Source of the DNA: Actinomadura alba
Lineage (GTDB): Bacteria > Actinomycetota > Actinomycetes > Streptosporangiales > Streptosporangiaceae
Direction of reading: 5' to 3'
NCBI RefSeq assembly: GCF_014323705.1
Contig: NZ_JABVEC010000001.1
Coordinates: forward strand, 434,001-498,000
DNA: 64,000 nt
The notes beneath the pieces were generated by a model. That model did no database searches. It worked only from the letters and a program-made list of their open reading frames with translations, and was not told the DNA's origin. Below, piece by piece: positions 26,601 to 35,344 of this stretch (positions are counted from its first letter, which is position 1; every line of letters begins with the position of its first letter). The position numbers and the translations under genes are program-made.

Positions 26601-28141
26601 CGCTCACCAGGCGGACCTTCCTCGGAACCGCGCTCGCGGCCGGTGTCCTCTCGTCAGTGCGCGTTCCCGCGGCGCTCGCCGCCGAGCGGCTGCCGCTGTC
26701 CGTGGCGAACGACACCGGCCGCTTCGCGAGCGGCTCGATCTGGATGTACGTGGTCGGCAGCGACCTCACGACCGGGCAGCAGGGCTACGTACGGGGCGAC
26801 GGTACGTTCGTCCCCGCCTCCCCCGCGCTCAACGGGCCCGATGGTTACGCGGACCTGTCCGTGCCGATCACCGCGCCGCCGCCGAGCCTGCCGCACATGT
26901 CGGGCCGGATCTACTTCTCGATCGAGCAGAAACTGAAGTTCCGGGTCGTCACGGACGGGGGCGGGCGGTCGGCATTCCAGTACCCCGCCGGCTGGGTGTC
27001 CGCGGACCCGAGCTACCCGGTCCTGCACGACTGCGTCGAGTTCACGTTCGGCCCGGGCGGGATGTTCTGCAACACGACCATGGTGGACATGCTGAGCATC
27101 CCGATGGCCATCCGGCTCGTCGGAGCCCAGAACCAGACCACCGGCACGTTCAAGGCCGGTGGCCGCGCGCGCGTGTTCGAGGCGCTCAGGGCGCTGCCCG
27201 ACTTCCGGCGGCTCATCATCGGCGACGACCTCCGGGTGATCGCTCCTGGGCACGGCATCAACGCCGGCCTGTTCGCACCGGACTATCTCGCGCCGTACAT
27301 CGACGAGGTGTGGGCGAAGTACCGCACCACCGACCTGAGCGTTCGGATCAACGCGACCACCTACACGGCCCGGGTCCAGGGCGACCTGCTCACCTTCGGC
27401 GGCGGGGTCGCGGCGTTCCGGAAGCCGACCACCAAGGACGTTTTCTTCTGCGACGGGGCGCTGGGCGCGCCGAACGACGGGCGGACCGGCCCCGTCGCGG
27501 CCGTGCTCGGCGCCGCGTTCAACCGCGCCGTGCTGCGCGACCATGCCGCCCAGCCGACGACCGACCCGGCGCTGTACTACCGAACGCCGCTCACCAACCA
27601 CTACTCCCGGGTCATGCACGAGAACACCATCGACGGCCGGGCGTACGGCTTCGCCTTCGACGACGTGCTCGACTTCGCCTCCTACATCCAGGACCTGGCA
27701 CCCACCTCGTTCACCGTGACGCTGACCCCGTTCGGCGGCGGGGGCGATGACCCCACGTTGCTGTCCGCGGGACGCCCCGCCACCGCCTCCTCCACCGAGG
27801 GGGCGGGTCTCGCGGCCGGCAACGTGGTCGACGGCAACGCGGGGACGCGCTGGTCGTCGGCGTTCGCCGACCCGCAGTGGGTATCGGTCGACCTCGGCTC
27901 GGCCCGCACGGTGAGCCGGGTGCGGCTGCGATGGGAGGCGGCCTACGCGAGGGCGTACCGGATCGAGACCTCCACCAACGGCACCGCCTGGTCGACCGTC
28001 CACAGCACGGCGGCGGGCGACGGCGGGACCGACGACGTCACGTTCCCCGCCGTGGCGGCCCGGCATGTCCGTGTGTACGGCACCCAGCGCGCCACCCCCT
28101 ACGGCTACTCCCTCTGGGAGATGGAGGTGTACGGCACCTGA
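26597..28141 (+). CDS. Secreted GH64 beta-1,3-glucanase with F5/8C domain
   Basis: A 514-residue exported enzyme. The N-terminus MTLTRRTFLGTALAAG has a twin-arginine signal. Residues about 30-385 match GH64 (thaumatin-like fold) beta-1,3-glucanases: SGRIYFSIEQKLKF, HDCVEFTFGPGGMFCNTTMV, GAQNQTTGTFKAGGRA, and FCDGALGAPND. These enzymes release laminari-oligosaccharides from long beta-1,3-glucan such as fungal walls. A discoidin domain follows (about 388-514). Start overlaps the ThuA stop as ATGA. Tat export here contrasts with the Sec-type signals of the other three cluster proteins. It is the last gene before the convergent ROK regulator. Confidence 0.92.
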   Translation: MTLTRRTFLGTALAAGVLSSVRVPAALAAERLPLSVANDTGRFASGSIWMYVVGSDLTTGQQGYVRGDGTFVPASPALNGPDGYADLSVPITAPPPSLPHMSGRIYFSIEQKLKFRVVTDGGGRSAFQYPAGWVSADPSYPVLHDCVEFTFGPGGMFCNTTMVDMLSIPMAIRLVGAQNQTTGTFKAGGRARVFEALRALPDFRRLIIGDDLRVIAPGHGINAGLFAPDYLAPYIDEVWAKYRTTDLSVRINATTYTARVQGDLLTFGGGVAAFRKPTTKDVFFCDGALGAPNDGRTGPVAAVLGAAFNRAVLRDHAAQPTTDPALYYRTPLTNHYSRVMHENTIDGRAYGFAFDDVLDFASYIQDLAPTSFTVTLTPFGGGGDDPTLLSAGRPATASSTEGAGLAAGNVVDGNAGTRWSSAFADPQWVSVDLGSARTVSRVRLRWEAAYARAYRIETSTNGTAWSTVHSTAAGDGGTDDVTFPAVAARHVRVYGTQRATPYGYSLWEMEVYGT

Positions 28142-28177
28142 TCCCCACGTCCCGCCCGCTCCCCCGTGATCACGCGA

Positions 28178-29368
28178 TCAGGCGCCGGCGACGGCCGCGG
28201 ACCAGCTCTCCAGGCCCTCGTCGGTGAGGATGGCGTCGAAGCCGACCTCGGCGCCGCCGATGATGGTGCCGTCGCCGCGCAGGGTCGAGGCCAGCAGCGG
28301 GGGCGGGTCGTCGTGACGGAAGCTCATGAGCCCGCCGAGATAGGCGGAGCCCAGTTCCTCGGGCGCCGTCTCGATGAGGCCGCAACCGAGGCCGGACAGC
28401 GTCACCAGGGCGGGGTCGAGTGCGTTGACGAGCCCGGCGACGCCCCGGCCGAGGGCGGTGGCGGCCGTGCCGACGGCGGCGCGGGACGCCGGGTCGCCCG
28501 AGGCGGCCTCGGCGAGGATGACGTCCGCGTCGGCGCGCGGGTCGTGCGGGGCGGGCCGGCCGAGCGCGCGGGCCATCGCCCGCCCGTCGACCTCCAGGTC
28601 CCAGCACCCGTGGGCCCCGCAGGGGCAGCGCCGCCGAGGGTCGCCGAAGGGCAGATGGCCGAACTCGCCACCGGCGTCGGTGGCGCCGGTCATCATCCGC
28701 CCGTCCATCACGAGGACACCCCCGATGCCCACTTCGACCGTGAGGTGGAGCAGTGCCTTGACGCCCGCACCGGCCCCCCGTCTGGCCTCGGCCAGCCCGG
28801 CCAGGGAGGCGTCGTTTCCGGCGAGCAGCGGTATGGACGGGTCCGGGCACAGGCCGTCGAGCGTCACGTCGCGCCATCGCAGGGTGGACGCCTGCACGAT
28901 CCGGGTGCCCTGCACGGTGCCGGCCACCGCCACCGCCACCGCGCGCAGGCGGTGGCCGTGCCGTTCCCTGGCCTCGGCGATCCGCCGGCGCAGCACGGCG
29001 AGCACGGCACCCGAGTCCCGGTCGCGGTGCCGCCCCGTGCTCTCGTCGAGAAGCGCTCCGCCCAGCTCCACCGTGACCACCCGCCACCGTTCGTGGCCGA
29101 CGTCGACGGCGCAGACGAGCGGGCCCTCGGGATGGGCGGTCAGCGCGGGCGAGGGACGCCCGCGTCCACCGGTGGGCGGTGCGCTGACCTCGTCGACGAG
29201 CCGCAGTGCCTTGAGGCGGGCGGTGATCTCGGTGGCCGAGCCACTACTGAGCCCGAGCGCCCGCGTCAGCTCCGCACGCGTCACCTCCGGATGGGCGTGG
29301 ACGTGGCGGAGCACCGCCAGCGCCCCCTGCCTACGGAGGGCACGTGCCCGGGGAACGGCTTCGCGCAT
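28178..29368 (-). CDS. ROK family transcriptional regulator
   Basis: A 396-residue NagC/Mlc-type regulator: N-terminal winged helix (about 1-75; VTRAELTRALGLSSGSATEI) and a C-terminal ROK sugar-kinase-like domain (AVDVGHERW, GTVQGTRIVQ, GGEFGHLPFG) with the zinc motif CPCGAHGCWDLEVDG. The phosphate-binding loop lacks a kinase-type DxGGT, so it is a sugar sensor, not a kinase. ATG 29368 has GGGGAG 9 nt upstream. It lies divergent from an MFS transporter with 121 nt between, so it probably regulates that transporter; a role with the convergent glucan cluster is possible. Confidence 0.9.
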   Translation of the reverse strand: MREAVPRARALRRQGALAVLRHVHAHPEVTRAELTRALGLSSGSATEITARLKALRLVDEVSAPPTGGRGRPSPALTAHPEGPLVCAVDVGHERWRVVTVELGGALLDESTGRHRDRDSGAVLAVLRRRIAEARERHGHRLRAVAVAVAGTVQGTRIVQASTLRWRDVTLDGLCPDPSIPLLAGNDASLAGLAEARRGAGAGVKALLHLTVEVGIGGVLVMDGRMMTGATDAGGEFGHLPFGDPRRRCPCGAHGCWDLEVDGRAMARALGRPAPHDPRADADVILAEAASGDPASRAAVGTAATALGRGVAGLVNALDPALVTLSGLGCGLIETAPEELGSAYLGGLMSFRHDDPPPLLASTLRGDGTIIGGAEVGFDAILTDEGLESWSAAVAGA

Positions 29369-29489
29369 GGTGACATTCTCCCCCCGGCGTTTTATCCTCG
29401 TCACGCGAGGAAATTGGAACGCTCCCCCGAGACAGGTCGAGCGCGGTGGCTCCACGACCGCCGCGCGGTGCCGGAGCAGGTGAACCGCC

Positions 29490-30695
29490 GTGAGCAGGAC
29501 CCGCAACACGCTCGGCCTCTACGCCGCCCTCGGCTGCCTCGGTTACCTGCTCACCGGTCTCGGCGCGATCCTCCCGCGGCTGCAGGAGGAGCGCGGGCTG
29601 AGCCGGGTCGAGGTCGGGCTCTACCCGTCGGCCTTCGCGGCCGGACTGATCATCGTCGGGGTCGCGGGACATCACCTGAACCGGCTGCTCGGGCGATTCG
29701 CCGTGCCGGCCGCGCTGGCCCTGCTGGGTACCGGAGCCGTGATCCTCGCCGCCGGCACCGACCGCCTGATCACCGGTGCCGGGGCGCTCGTGCTGGGCAC
29801 CGGCGGCGCCGGACTCGTACAACTCGTCCCGGCCGCCCTGCGCGCCGAACACGGCGACCCGGCCACCGAGCCGATCAGTGAGGCCAACGCGGTGGCCAGC
29901 GGCGCGTCGGTGCTCGCCCCGCTGATCGTCGGCGCGGCGCTGGGCGCGGACCTCGGCTGGCGGCCCGGCTACCTCGTCCTCCCGCTGGCCGCGGCGGCGC
30001 TCGTCATCCTCCTGACGGCGAGCGCTCCAAGGCGAGATCACCCGACGGCGGTGGGGACGGTGGCCCCGGCGAGGGCCGAGGGACACACCCGCCGCTGGTC
30101 CCCCGAGTTCGCGGGGTGGTGGCTCGATCTCGTCCTCGTCGTGGCCGTGGAGTTCTGCGTGCTGTTCTGGGCGGCGGACTTCCTGCAGACCGAGAGCGGC
30201 ATCGGCGCGGACGCGGCCGTCACGGCGGCGGCCGCCTTCGTCCTCGGCATGGCGATCGGCCGCGCGGTGATCGGCCCGGTGACCCGGCTCGTCGCCGCGC
30301 CGGTGCCGCTGCTGGCGGGCTCGGCCGGCCTGGCCACGGCGGGCTTCGCCCTCTTCTGGGCGGGCGGCCCACCGGCGGTCGCGATCACGGGGCTGGCCAT
30401 CACCGGGCTCGGCGTCGCGCTGCTCTACCCGGTCACGCTCGCGCAGACGCTCGCGGCCTGGCCGGCCGACCCGAGCGTGGCGGCCGCGCGGTGCGCTCTC
30501 GCCTCCGGGGTGGCCATCGGAGCGGCGCCCGTGCTCCTGGGCACGCTCGCCGACGCCGCGGATCTGCGCGTCGCCACGCTGCTGACGCCTTCGCTGCTGC
30601 TCGTGTTCCTGATCCGCTGCGCCGTGCGGCTCGCGCGCGGGGCGGCCGGAGTGCGTCCAGGGCCCCGCACCACGGCTCAGGACGACATGGCGTAG
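29490..30695 (+). CDS. MFS transporter
   Basis: A 401-residue membrane protein with about 12 predicted helices in the MFS layout. The first half includes YAALGCLGYLLTGLGAILPR and LIIVGVAGHHLNRLLGRF. A hydrophilic loop with many charged residues separates the halves near residues 175-205. GTG 29490 is preceded by AGGTGA with 6 nt spacing. It is close to the FucP/NarK-like sugar or anion transporters only in general plan; a sugar substrate is suggested by the divergent ROK regulator and the neighbouring glucan-degrading cluster, not by sequence motifs. Confidence 0.82.
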   Translation: MSRTRNTLGLYAALGCLGYLLTGLGAILPRLQEERGLSRVEVGLYPSAFAAGLIIVGVAGHHLNRLLGRFAVPAALALLGTGAVILAAGTDRLITGAGALVLGTGGAGLVQLVPAALRAEHGDPATEPISEANAVASGASVLAPLIVGAALGADLGWRPGYLVLPLAAAALVILLTASAPRRDHPTAVGTVAPARAEGHTRRWSPEFAGWWLDLVLVVAVEFCVLFWAADFLQTESGIGADAAVTAAAAFVLGMAIGRAVIGPVTRLVAAPVPLLAGSAGLATAGFALFWAGGPPAVAITGLAITGLGVALLYPVTLAQTLAAWPADPSVAAARCALASGVAIGAAPVLLGTLADAADLRVATLLTPSLLLVFLIRCAVRLARGAAGVRPGPRTTAQDDMA

Positions 30696-30896
30696 AACAG
30701 GACGTCGGCGGCGCTCAGGACCACAGGCCACCGCCGTGAAGATCTCGTGGTGGGACTTCCACACCGTCAAGCGCCAACTCTCCGGCGGGGTGGTCGCCAC
30801 ATACCTTCCACCGGTTCGCTGACCGGGGTGGACAGTGCCATCGGGCAGTGGTGAGCTTGCGTCGCGAGCAGGCTCGGATCATGGTGGGAGGCCACG

Positions 30897-32483
30897 TTGA
30901 CGACGTCCGGAGACATGAACGAGGGGCGGTTGTGGAGGGCCGCCGAGCGCGGTGACGCCGATGCCATGACCGAACTGGGCAACCTGCTCTTCGACGGCGG
31001 TCGTACCGCGGCCGCCGAGGACTGGTACCGGCGCGCGGTCGAGGCCGGCCATCCCGTCGCCATGAACAACCTCGGGATCCTGCTCGAACGCGCGGAACGC
31101 ACCGAAGAGGCCGAGGCGCTGTTCCGGCGTTCCATCGACGCCGGCAACACCGCCCCGATGTTCAGCCTCGGACTCCTGCTCGAGCGAACCGGCCGGCTCG
31201 GGGAGGCGGAGCAGTGGCTTCAGCACGCGAGCGACCTCGGGGACGCCGACGCCATGAACAACCTGGCGATCCTCCTCAAGCGGGACAAGCGGAGCGCGGA
31301 CGCCGAGCGCTGGTACTGGCGCGCCATCGAGGCCGGCAACACCGATGCCATATACAACCTCGGCATCCTGCTCATGCAGACCGGACGGGCCGGGGAGGCC
31401 GCGGACTGGTTCCGGCGGTCGGCCGAGGCGGGCAACGATCTGGCTCTGGACCAGCTGGCCGCGCTGACCGCCCCCGATGACGACGACGCGGTGCTCGAGC
31501 CCTACCGGCGCGCCGCAGACGCCGGCCACGCCGGCGCGATGACCCGCCTCGGCACGCTGCTGGCCGAGACCGGCCGCACCGAAGAGGCGGAGCAGTGGTA
31601 CCTGAAGGCCATGGTGACGGGCCGGCACATCCCCGCCGCGCACAACCTCGGGCTGTTGCTCAAGGAGTCGGGGCGTACCGAAGAGGCGGCGGAATGGCTC
31701 GGTCGAGCCGCCGACGCCGATGTCCCGTACTCGATCAACGCCGTCGGGCTGCTGCACAGTGCGGCCGGGCGGGCCGAGGAGGCCGAGCAACGGTTCCGTA
31801 CGGCCGCCGAGGCCGGCGACACCGCCGCGATGTACAACCTGTGCGTTCTACTGAAGAGCACCGGCCGGGACGGCGAGGCGCAGCCATGGCGCGAGGAGGC
31901 GGGCCGAGCCCATCGCCGCGCCGCGCGCAGCGAGGGAGTACTGCTCGAACAGGCCGGCCGGATCAAGGACGCCGAGGAGTGGTACCGGCAGCACGCGGAG
32001 GAGGGCGACACCGATGTCATGTGCATGCTCGCCCTGCTGCTCAAGGAGACCGGGCGGACGTGGCAGGCCGAGTGGTGGCTCCGCCGTGCCGCAGGCAACG
32101 GCAACAACGGGGCCGTCAGCGAACTGGGCGTCATGCTCAAGCAGCGCGGCGAGCTGGACGAGGCCGAACAGTGGTACCGGCGCGGGATCGAGGTCGGCGA
32201 ACCATCCGCCCTGTACAACCTGGCGATCATCCTCGTCGAGACCGAGCGCGCCGACGAGGGCGAGCGACTTTACCGCCAGGCGGCCGCGGCCGGCCACGTC
32301 GACGCCATGTACAACCTCGCCAACCACTTCCGGCGGACCGGCCGCCTCGACGAGGCCGTGCGCTGGTTCCGAGCGGCCGCCGAGACCGGCGACGTCGACG
32401 CAATGAACCAGCTCGGAGCCGTGCTCGAACGGACGGGGCGGGCCGGCGAGGCCCGTGAGTGGTACCGCCGCGCGGTGAACTGA
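30897..32483 (+). CDS. Sel1/TPR repeat protein
   Basis: A 528-residue protein made almost wholly of about 14 tandem Sel1/TPR-like repeats of roughly 36 residues, each with the pattern A-x-W-Y-R-R-A-x-E-A-G-x-x-x-A-M-x-N-L-G-x-L-L. No signal peptide or membrane segment is visible, so it is probably a cytoplasmic protein-interaction scaffold. TTG 30897 is used because GGGAGG lies 5 nt before it; ATG 30915 is the alternative. Its partners are unknown; it stands alone between an MFS gene and a convergent acetamidase-like gene. Conservation between repeats suggests recent internal expansion. Confidence 0.8.
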   Translation: MTTSGDMNEGRLWRAAERGDADAMTELGNLLFDGGRTAAAEDWYRRAVEAGHPVAMNNLGILLERAERTEEAEALFRRSIDAGNTAPMFSLGLLLERTGRLGEAEQWLQHASDLGDADAMNNLAILLKRDKRSADAERWYWRAIEAGNTDAIYNLGILLMQTGRAGEAADWFRRSAEAGNDLALDQLAALTAPDDDDAVLEPYRRAADAGHAGAMTRLGTLLAETGRTEEAEQWYLKAMVTGRHIPAAHNLGLLLKESGRTEEAAEWLGRAADADVPYSINAVGLLHSAAGRAEEAEQRFRTAAEAGDTAAMYNLCVLLKSTGRDGEAQPWREEAGRAHRRAARSEGVLLEQAGRIKDAEEWYRQHAEEGDTDVMCMLALLLKETGRTWQAEWWLRRAAGNGNNGAVSELGVMLKQRGELDEAEQWYRRGIEVGEPSALYNLAIILVETERADEGERLYRQAAAAGHVDAMYNLANHFRRTGRLDEAVRWFRAAAETGDVDAMNQLGAVLERTGRAGEAREWYRRAVN

Positions 32484-32530
32484 CACTGGCGCCGGTTCAC
32501 CCGGCGTCTCGCGTGGGACTGAGCCGTCCC

Positions 32531-33220
32531 TCAGGCGGCGGGAGACGGGTCGGGCATCAGCAATGGGCCGCTGATCCGGAAGCGTTCGACACCGCGCTTG
32601 GTGAGGTGGATCCGCAGATCGATCCAGCCGGCCAGCGGCGCGAGCACGCAATCCTGAGCACCGGCCCACGGGAAGTGCAGGTCTCCGACCGAGAGCTTCG
32701 CACCGGGCACGTGCACCGGGAGCAGGATGCGGGAGCCGGGCACGAGCGGGGCGATGGAGCAGGTGGCGACTTCGCGGCCGCGTGCCGCGGTCGTGCGGGC
32801 CTCGCCCGCGATCCTCTCGTACGAGGCCAGCCCGGGACCCACGTGCCCGAGCAGTGGAGCGCCGGCCCCGGGGTTCGGACCGTTCCCATGAGCCGGCCCG
32901 GTCATCGCGTCCGGCGCCGGCGCACAGCCGATCACGCCGGGGTGCCCGATGCCCCCGTACCTGCCATCGGTGCGGCCGATGCCGAGGACGTCGACGGTGA
33001 TGACATCGCCGGGCTCAGCGCCCATCACCGCGATCGGGCCGCAGAGCACCGGTTCGGCGCTCGGCGAACCGTCGGCGAGGCGGTCGCGGCCCTGGCACTC
33101 CATGCGGACCGATCCGCCCGTGATCACTTCGGCCACCGCGGGGATCTCGGGATGCCATCGGTGGTGCCCGGGTACGGCCTGCGCGTTCCGCCGCGGAGGC
33201 GTGGCGAGTGAGAGCAGCAA
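32531..33220 (-). CDS. Shortened acetamidase/formamidase family protein
   Basis: A 229-residue protein that aligns with FmdA/AmdA in order but is far shorter than the usual 310-420 residues. Recognisable blocks are HHRWHPEIPAVAEV, GPIAVMGAEPGDVITVDVL, HPGVIGCAP, then ILLPVHVPGAKLSVGDLHF and GWIDLRIHL. The segments between the blocks, which carry several metal and substrate residues in full-length enzymes, are missing or compressed, and the N-terminal 30 or so residues are absent. All losses keep the frame. TTG 33220 is a weak start. Activity as an amide hydrolase is doubtful. It is divergent from the beta-propeller lipoprotein gene. Confidence 0.65.
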   Translation of the reverse strand: MLLSLATPPRRNAQAVPGHHRWHPEIPAVAEVITGGSVRMECQGRDRLADGSPSAEPVLCGPIAVMGAEPGDVITVDVLGIGRTDGRYGGIGHPGVIGCAPAPDAMTGPAHGNGPNPGAGAPLLGHVGPGLASYERIAGEARTTAARGREVATCSIAPLVPGSRILLPVHVPGAKLSVGDLHFPWAGAQDCVLAPLAGWIDLRIHLTKRGVERFRISGPLLMPDPSPAA

Positions 33221-33409
33221 CGACGTGGTCCCTTCTGACGGGAGGAGTCCCTGAGTGCATCTTCCGCTTCCCGTTGTTTCGGACCCGTTTCCGGACCTTT
33301 AACGTCCAGTAATGTCCAGGTCTGCATGTCGCGACGGGTCGTCAGCGCGAGATGAATCACTCCGGCGAAACGGATGGAACCGAAATATCCGATGCCCCGT
33401 CCAAGGTGA

Positions 33410-35329
33410 ATGGGCTCCCCGGGTCGACGACTCTCCTGGTCCGCGCTAACCCTCTCCGTGCTCGTCCTGGTCGCCGGTTGCAGCGGCGAGGGCGGCTCGA
33501 AGACCGAGGCCACGGCCTCGTCGGCGCCCGCCCCGCCGATGCGGCTGGTCGCCTATACCGACTGCACCGAGTTGCTCTCCCGGCTGCGCAAGTCCGCCGA
33601 GAAGGTGGTGGGGCCGTACGGCCTCCCGGACGGCAACCAGGGCCGGGCCGCCCTCGCGGGCCGCGGACTGCCCGGTGCCGAGTCGGCGCGGGGCGACGCG
33701 GCGGTCCCGGAGGCGCCGGGCGCGGCCGCGAAGCAGGCCCCGGAGCATTCGAGCACCAACGTGCACGAGGCCGGGGTGGACGAGCCGGATCTGGTCAAGA
33801 CCGACGGCCGCCGCATCGTCACGGTCGCCCGCGGTCGCCTGCGCGTCGTCGACGCCGCCGACCGCAAGGTCACCGGCACCCTGACGCTGCCCGAGGTGAA
33901 CTCCCAGGTCGGCAGCGAGAACCTGCTGCTGGCCGGTGACAGGGCGATAGTGATCTTGCCCGATCACCGTCTCGGCATGATCCAGCGCGACAACGTCGAA
34001 GTGGCGGACCCCGCGCCGACCGGTCCGCGGATGCGGCTGCTGCTGGTCGACTTGAGCGGCGAGCCGCGGGTCGTCAGCACGCTGACCGCCGACGGCGAGT
34101 ACCTCGACGCCCGCCAGACGGGCCCGACGGCCCGCGTGGTGTTCCGGTCCACGCCGCGCATCGACTTCACGCAGGCACGGCCGGACCGCTCCGAGGTCGA
34201 CGCCCTCGCTGAGAACCGCCAAGCCGTACGCCGCGCTCCGCTGGAGGCCTGGCTGCCGAGTTACGAGGTGACGACCGGCACGAACCGGCAGCGCCTGAGG
34301 GTGCCGTGTGAGCGGGTGAGCCAGCCGGCCGGCTCCACCGATACCTCGATCATCAGCGTGCTGACGTTCGATCTCGGCGCCGGCATCAACGACGCCGATC
34401 CGGTCAGCGTGGTGACGAAGGGCCGTACCGTCTACGGCACCGGATCGAGCCTCTACGTCAGCGACACCGACTATGGCACCGCCCCCGGCGGTCCCGGCAC
34501 CGCGATGAAACCGGTGGAGCCGCCGGTCGCGCGGACGGACATCCACCGGTTCGATGTCAGCGGCACGGGACCCCCGCGCTACGCCGCCTCGGGCTCGGTT
34601 CCCGGCACTCTGCTCAACCAGTACGCCCTGTCGGAGTACGAAGGGCGGCTACGGGTCGCCACCACCAGTGATCCCGGCAACGGCCGATCCAGCAGCACGG
34701 TGCGCGTCCTGGCCCAGAACGGCGCGAGACTCGATGTCGTCGGCAGTGTCGGCGGGCTCGGCAAGGGAGAGCGCATCTATTCGGTGCGCTTCATCGGACC
34801 GACCGGATACGTGGTGACGTTCCGGCAGGTGGACCCGCTCTACACGCTGGACCTGCGCGACCCCGCCCGGCCGAAGGTCACCGGCGAACTGAAGATCACC
34901 GGTTACTCGGCGTACCTGCATCCCGCGGGCGACGGGCGCCTGCTCGGCGTCGGCCAGGAGGCGAGCGGCGAAGGCCGCACTCTGGGCCTCCAGGTGTCCC
35001 TGTTCGACGTGACCGGGCAGCCGAAACGGCTGTCCCGCTTCCATCTGCCGGACACGAGCACCGAGACCGAGTTCGACGCGCACGCGTTCCTGTACTGGCC
35101 GCGGACCGGCCTCACCGTCGTACCGATCACCACGTACCAGGGCGGCGGATCGGCGCTGGCGCTGAGGGTGACCGGCGACCGCGTGACCAGGCTCGGCACG
35201 ATCGAGCACCCGCGCTCACAGATCCGCCGGTCCCTGGTCATCGGTGACACCCTGTGGACCGTGTCCGACACCGGCCTGCGCGCCAACGCCGTGACCGACC
35301 TCGACGAACGCGCCTGGATCCGGTTCTGA
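33410..35329 (+). CDS. Secreted beta-propeller domain lipoprotein
   Basis: A 639-residue exported protein with a lipoprotein signal ending LVLVAGC (Cys near residue 24) and a body matching the beta-propeller family PF09826: THSS-like NVHEAGVDEPDLVKTDGRRI, ADRKVTGTLTLPE, YSVRFIGPTGYVVTFRQVDP, LYTLDLRDPARPKVTGELKI, GYSAYLHPAGDGRLLGVGQE. This family is common in bacteria and archaea but has no assigned function. ATG 33410 opens the signal peptide, though its ribosome-binding site is poor. It is the last gene of the inserted region, convergent with ddl and only 15 nt from it. Confidence 0.85.
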   Translation: MGSPGRRLSWSALTLSVLVLVAGCSGEGGSKTEATASSAPAPPMRLVAYTDCTELLSRLRKSAEKVVGPYGLPDGNQGRAALAGRGLPGAESARGDAAVPEAPGAAAKQAPEHSSTNVHEAGVDEPDLVKTDGRRIVTVARGRLRVVDAADRKVTGTLTLPEVNSQVGSENLLLAGDRAIVILPDHRLGMIQRDNVEVADPAPTGPRMRLLLVDLSGEPRVVSTLTADGEYLDARQTGPTARVVFRSTPRIDFTQARPDRSEVDALAENRQAVRRAPLEAWLPSYEVTTGTNRQRLRVPCERVSQPAGSTDTSIISVLTFDLGAGINDADPVSVVTKGRTVYGTGSSLYVSDTDYGTAPGGPGTAMKPVEPPVARTDIHRFDVSGTGPPRYAASGSVPGTLLNQYALSEYEGRLRVATTSDPGNGRSSSTVRVLAQNGARLDVVGSVGGLGKGERIYSVRFIGPTGYVVTFRQVDPLYTLDLRDPARPKVTGELKITGYSAYLHPAGDGRLLGVGQEASGEGRTLGLQVSLFDVTGQPKRLSRFHLPDTSTETEFDAHAFLYWPRTGLTVVPITTYQGGGSALALRVTGDRVTRLGTIEHPRSQIRRSLVIGDTLWTVSDTGLRANAVTDLDERAWIRF

Positions 35330-35344
35330 CCGGGCACGACCCCG

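Noticed and set aside
29331-30800. Minus-strand open frame antisense to the MFS gene
   Set aside because: It is Arg/Gly-rich low-complexity translation typical of antisense frames; the plus-strand protein has clear membrane helices.
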